Source: Promethearchaeota archaeon (GTDB taxonomy: Archaea > Asgardarchaeota > Lokiarchaeia > Sigyniarchaeales > SOKP01). From it: 52,605 nt of DNA. The notes beneath the pieces are model-generated. The model was not told the origin of the DNA, ran no database searches, and was given only the letters and a program-made list of their open reading frames with translations. The stretch spans positions 1 through 52,605 of the forward strand of contig JAEOTA010000008.1 of NCBI GenBank assembly GCA_016840085.1, in the 5' to 3' direction. The position numbers were made by a program, and so were the translations under genes. This document shows positions 50,753-52,605 of this stretch, piece by piece (positions within the stretch are counted from its first letter, which is position 1; each line of letters starts with the position of its first letter).

Positions 50753-52438
50753 ATGATGAAATCTAATTTACCCAGAAAATTTTTAATTTTTTTGATAATC
50801 TTTACTGTTTTTGTTGGAAATGTGCAAATTAGGACATATACAAAAGTTGATACTCTTAATTCAGCAGAAGTTAAGTCTTCAGCTATGCAAATAAATTTAG
50901 CTGCATGGATTATAATAGCTGGTGATAGAGAATCTGATCATGCAGCAGTTACGCAAATAAAACAAGGAAGTGATACTGCTTATTTTATATTAGCGAGTCG
51001 AGGTTTTTCCACCAATGATATAATGTATTTGGGACCTGCTTGGGATACTCAACTAATATATCATTCTTTTTTACAAGATGATGTTGCTACTTGTGAGAAT
51101 ATTGAATGGGCTATTAAAACTTGGGCACCAACTAGAGGAGTAGACGCCACTCATGGACTAGGAATCTATCTATTTGATCATGGTGGAACTAATAGTATGG
51201 CTATAACTGGCCCAAATCTTGCTGATTCTTCATTAAATACTTGGTTAGATGAGCTAGAGGCTAGTTCTGGTTGTAATCGTATGGTTATAATCTATGAGGC
51301 TTGTCATGCTGGCTCATTTATTGATCCTATTAGCAAACATAATCGTATTGTAATAACCTCAACAGATAGTGCAGGTAGTGCATATGCAAGCTCTAGTTGG
51401 GCTTATTTCTCTGAAAAATTTTTTTCATCAATAATAGCATGCAAGACAATTGGAGAGTGTTTTGAAGATGCTGTAGCATATGTAGAAGCTTTGGATGTTA
51501 CAGAATATCCTATGATTGATGATAACCATGATGAAACAGGACATCAAGTAGATGCATGGGGAAATTTACCAAATGGTGGAGACGGTTCAGATGCATTAAA
51601 TTATTGGATAGGGACGGGGAGTAATTGTCCGATAACGCTCATACAGTGGTTACCACTAAAATGTTACGTAAGTATACAAGCTCCTATTGCTCCTATGTGG
51701 GCAGTTGTAAAAAATGATTCTGCAATTAAGAAAGTTTATGTGAGAGTAATTCCGCCAGATTGGGTGCCCCCAGTTCCTCCACAACCTGATGATGACGGTA
51801 TAAAAATGATTCCTGATGGGATATTACCGCAGTATTTACACGATACTTATGGTGATGGAAATTATACTGGATTTCTTTATACACGTGATTTCAAGACTAA
51901 GAAAGGTGATTATAAAGTAACACTTCATGCAGAGAGTGAAGATGGCTCTGTTGCAGATATAGAATCAACTTATATTACCTTAAATGATGATGGAACAACA
52001 CCTGCTGATACTACTCCTCCAACAATTTCCATTACTCATCCGAGTAATGGTGCTAATATTAGTGGTATTGTGGAGGTTACTGCTGAAGGCGATGATGATC
52101 AAGCTCTTGATAAAATTCAGATTTATATTGATGGTGTAAAAGTAAAAAAAGAAGCCATGCCATCATATTATCCTTATCCAGAAGTTAGTTATAGTCTAAA
52201 TACAAACAAATATGTAAATGGAACACATAACATTACCGCAACTGCTATAGATAAAGCAAACAATACGAAGTCGACCTCAATAACTGCAGATTTTGGTATA
52301 GTAGAAGAAAAAGAAGAAGGCTGGTTAGAAAGAATACCTGGTTATAACATTTATACTCTATATACTGGAACTTTGCTCGGAGTTATTATTGTGTTTACTA
52401 GATACCGAAAAAGACGCCACTATAGGAAACATAACTAA
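50753..52438 (+). CDS. Secreted membrane-anchored C13 (legumain-like) cysteine protease
   Basis: The 561-residue protein has a signal peptide (KFLIFLIIFTVFVGNV), a clan CD protease domain with catalytic H143 (FDHGGTN) and C184 (EACHAGSF), and a serine-rich TSTDSAGSAYASS segment. These fit the C13/legumain branch, which cuts after Asn or Asp. An Ig-like or Big-type domain follows (ITHPSNGANISGIVEV, then DKIQIYIDGVKV). A membrane helix near residues 537-555 precedes a basic tail (RYRKRRHYRKHN). So the active domain is outside the cell, anchored by the C-terminus. Divergent to the TPR gene. Adjacent ATGs at 50753 and 50756 are alternative starts. Confidence 0.9.
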   Translation: MMKSNLPRKFLIFLIIFTVFVGNVQIRTYTKVDTLNSAEVKSSAMQINLAAWIIIAGDRESDHAAVTQIKQGSDTAYFILASRGFSTNDIMYLGPAWDTQLIYHSFLQDDVATCENIEWAIKTWAPTRGVDATHGLGIYLFDHGGTNSMAITGPNLADSSLNTWLDELEASSGCNRMVIIYEACHAGSFIDPISKHNRIVITSTDSAGSAYASSSWAYFSEKFFSSIIACKTIGECFEDAVAYVEALDVTEYPMIDDNHDETGHQVDAWGNLPNGGDGSDALNYWIGTGSNCPITLIQWLPLKCYVSIQAPIAPMWAVVKNDSAIKKVYVRVIPPDWVPPVPPQPDDDGIKMIPDGILPQYLHDTYGDGNYTGFLYTRDFKTKKGDYKVTLHAESEDGSVADIESTYITLNDDGTTPADTTPPTISITHPSNGANISGIVEVTAEGDDDQALDKIQIYIDGVKVKKEAMPSYYPYPEVSYSLNTNKYVNGTHNITATAIDKANNTKSTSITADFGIVEEKEEGWLERIPGYNIYTLYTGTLLGVIIVFTRYRKRRHYRKHN

Positions 52439-52588
52439 AAATTTTAATCCTTATCTTATTTTCTTTTTTTTTTATAGAATCAGTATCTAATGAAGTATTT
52501 ATTTATCTTTAATTTTTTATTTTTTTTATTCCGACATTAATCTCACTTTAACTGTTATATATCATTCATTTTTGGAAAGATGTGAAAA

Positions 52589-52605
52589 ATGTCTCCACTA
52601 GCATA
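52589..52605 (+). CDS. Possible start of a further gene (partial)
   Basis: An ATG at 52589 begins MSPLA and runs off the window end. Five codons give no functional clue. A weak GGAAAGA sits about ten bases upstream. Confidence 0.3.

Noticed and set aside
1..52605. CRISPR array or cas genes
   Set aside because: No set of regularly spaced direct repeats and no Cas-like protein was found anywhere in the window.

Overview
The window is AT-rich, gene-dense DNA that reads as archaeal, most likely from an Asgard (Promethearchaeota, Loki-like) genome. The evidence is a Ras/Rab-like small GTPase (18328-18876), a zinc-ribbon plus roadblock-like protein (33758-34414), a PAC2-family protein, ADP-forming acyl-CoA synthetase chemistry, QueC/QueD enzymes of preQ0 and archaeosine synthesis, class II PurE, TATA-like promoters, T-rich 3' ends, and a tRNA-Ala with no encoded CCA. 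The lineage call is an inference from gene content, since no marker gene such as rRNA is present.

Layout. 1-1707: end of a PepT-like peptidase, a truncated fragment, a HepT/MntA toxin-antitoxin pair and a small orphan. 1962-5207: MFS transporter, nucleotidyltransferase and a frameshifted Gfo/Idh/MocA oxidoreductase. 5458-5529: tRNA-Ala(GGC). 5717-9709: a 1330-residue membrane-anchored subtilase with a cytoplasmic zinc ribbon. 9752-16842: metabolic genes (rpiA, purE, thiolase, dodecin, dUTPase, ADP-forming acyl-CoA synthetase) mixed with a TPR protein, a GNAT and a 42-residue membrane microprotein. 17092-18876: a PAS histidine kinase followed by a small GTPase. 19026-25718: unknown proteins, gatC, a HAD phosphatase and a MoxR ATPase / HExxH-VWA pair.

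25963-34414 is rich in iron-sulfur and thiol genes: an Fe-S regulator-like ferredoxin protein, a peroxiredoxin, a minimal SUF system (SufC plus one SufB/D) with a nearby winged-helix protein, PAC2, DUF3795, a polyferredoxin and the roadblock-like protein. 34565-37784 holds an SDR-QueC fusion, QueD and a DUF166 protein. An ABC-2 exporter pair follows, and behind it lies a second copy of the DUF166 3' end. 40418-46159 holds a GlcD-type flavoprotein, a heavy-metal P-type ATPase and an FAD oxidoreductase. 46245-50556 holds a GNAT, a second copy of a TPR-gene 3' end, serA and the full TPR gene. The window closes with a secreted legumain-like (C13) protease.

The most notable structural pattern is that two separate loci share one arrangement: intact gene, unrelated inserted gene(s) on the same strand, then a re-duplicated 3' end of the first gene. 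This occurs for DUF166/ABC exporter/DUF166 tail and for TPR/serA/TPR tail. Other points of interest are the SDR-QueC fusion, the subtilase with a zinc ribbon on the far side of the membrane, a MoxR ATPase with a four-cysteine motif beside a HExxH-VWA protein, and the kinase-GTPase neighbours.
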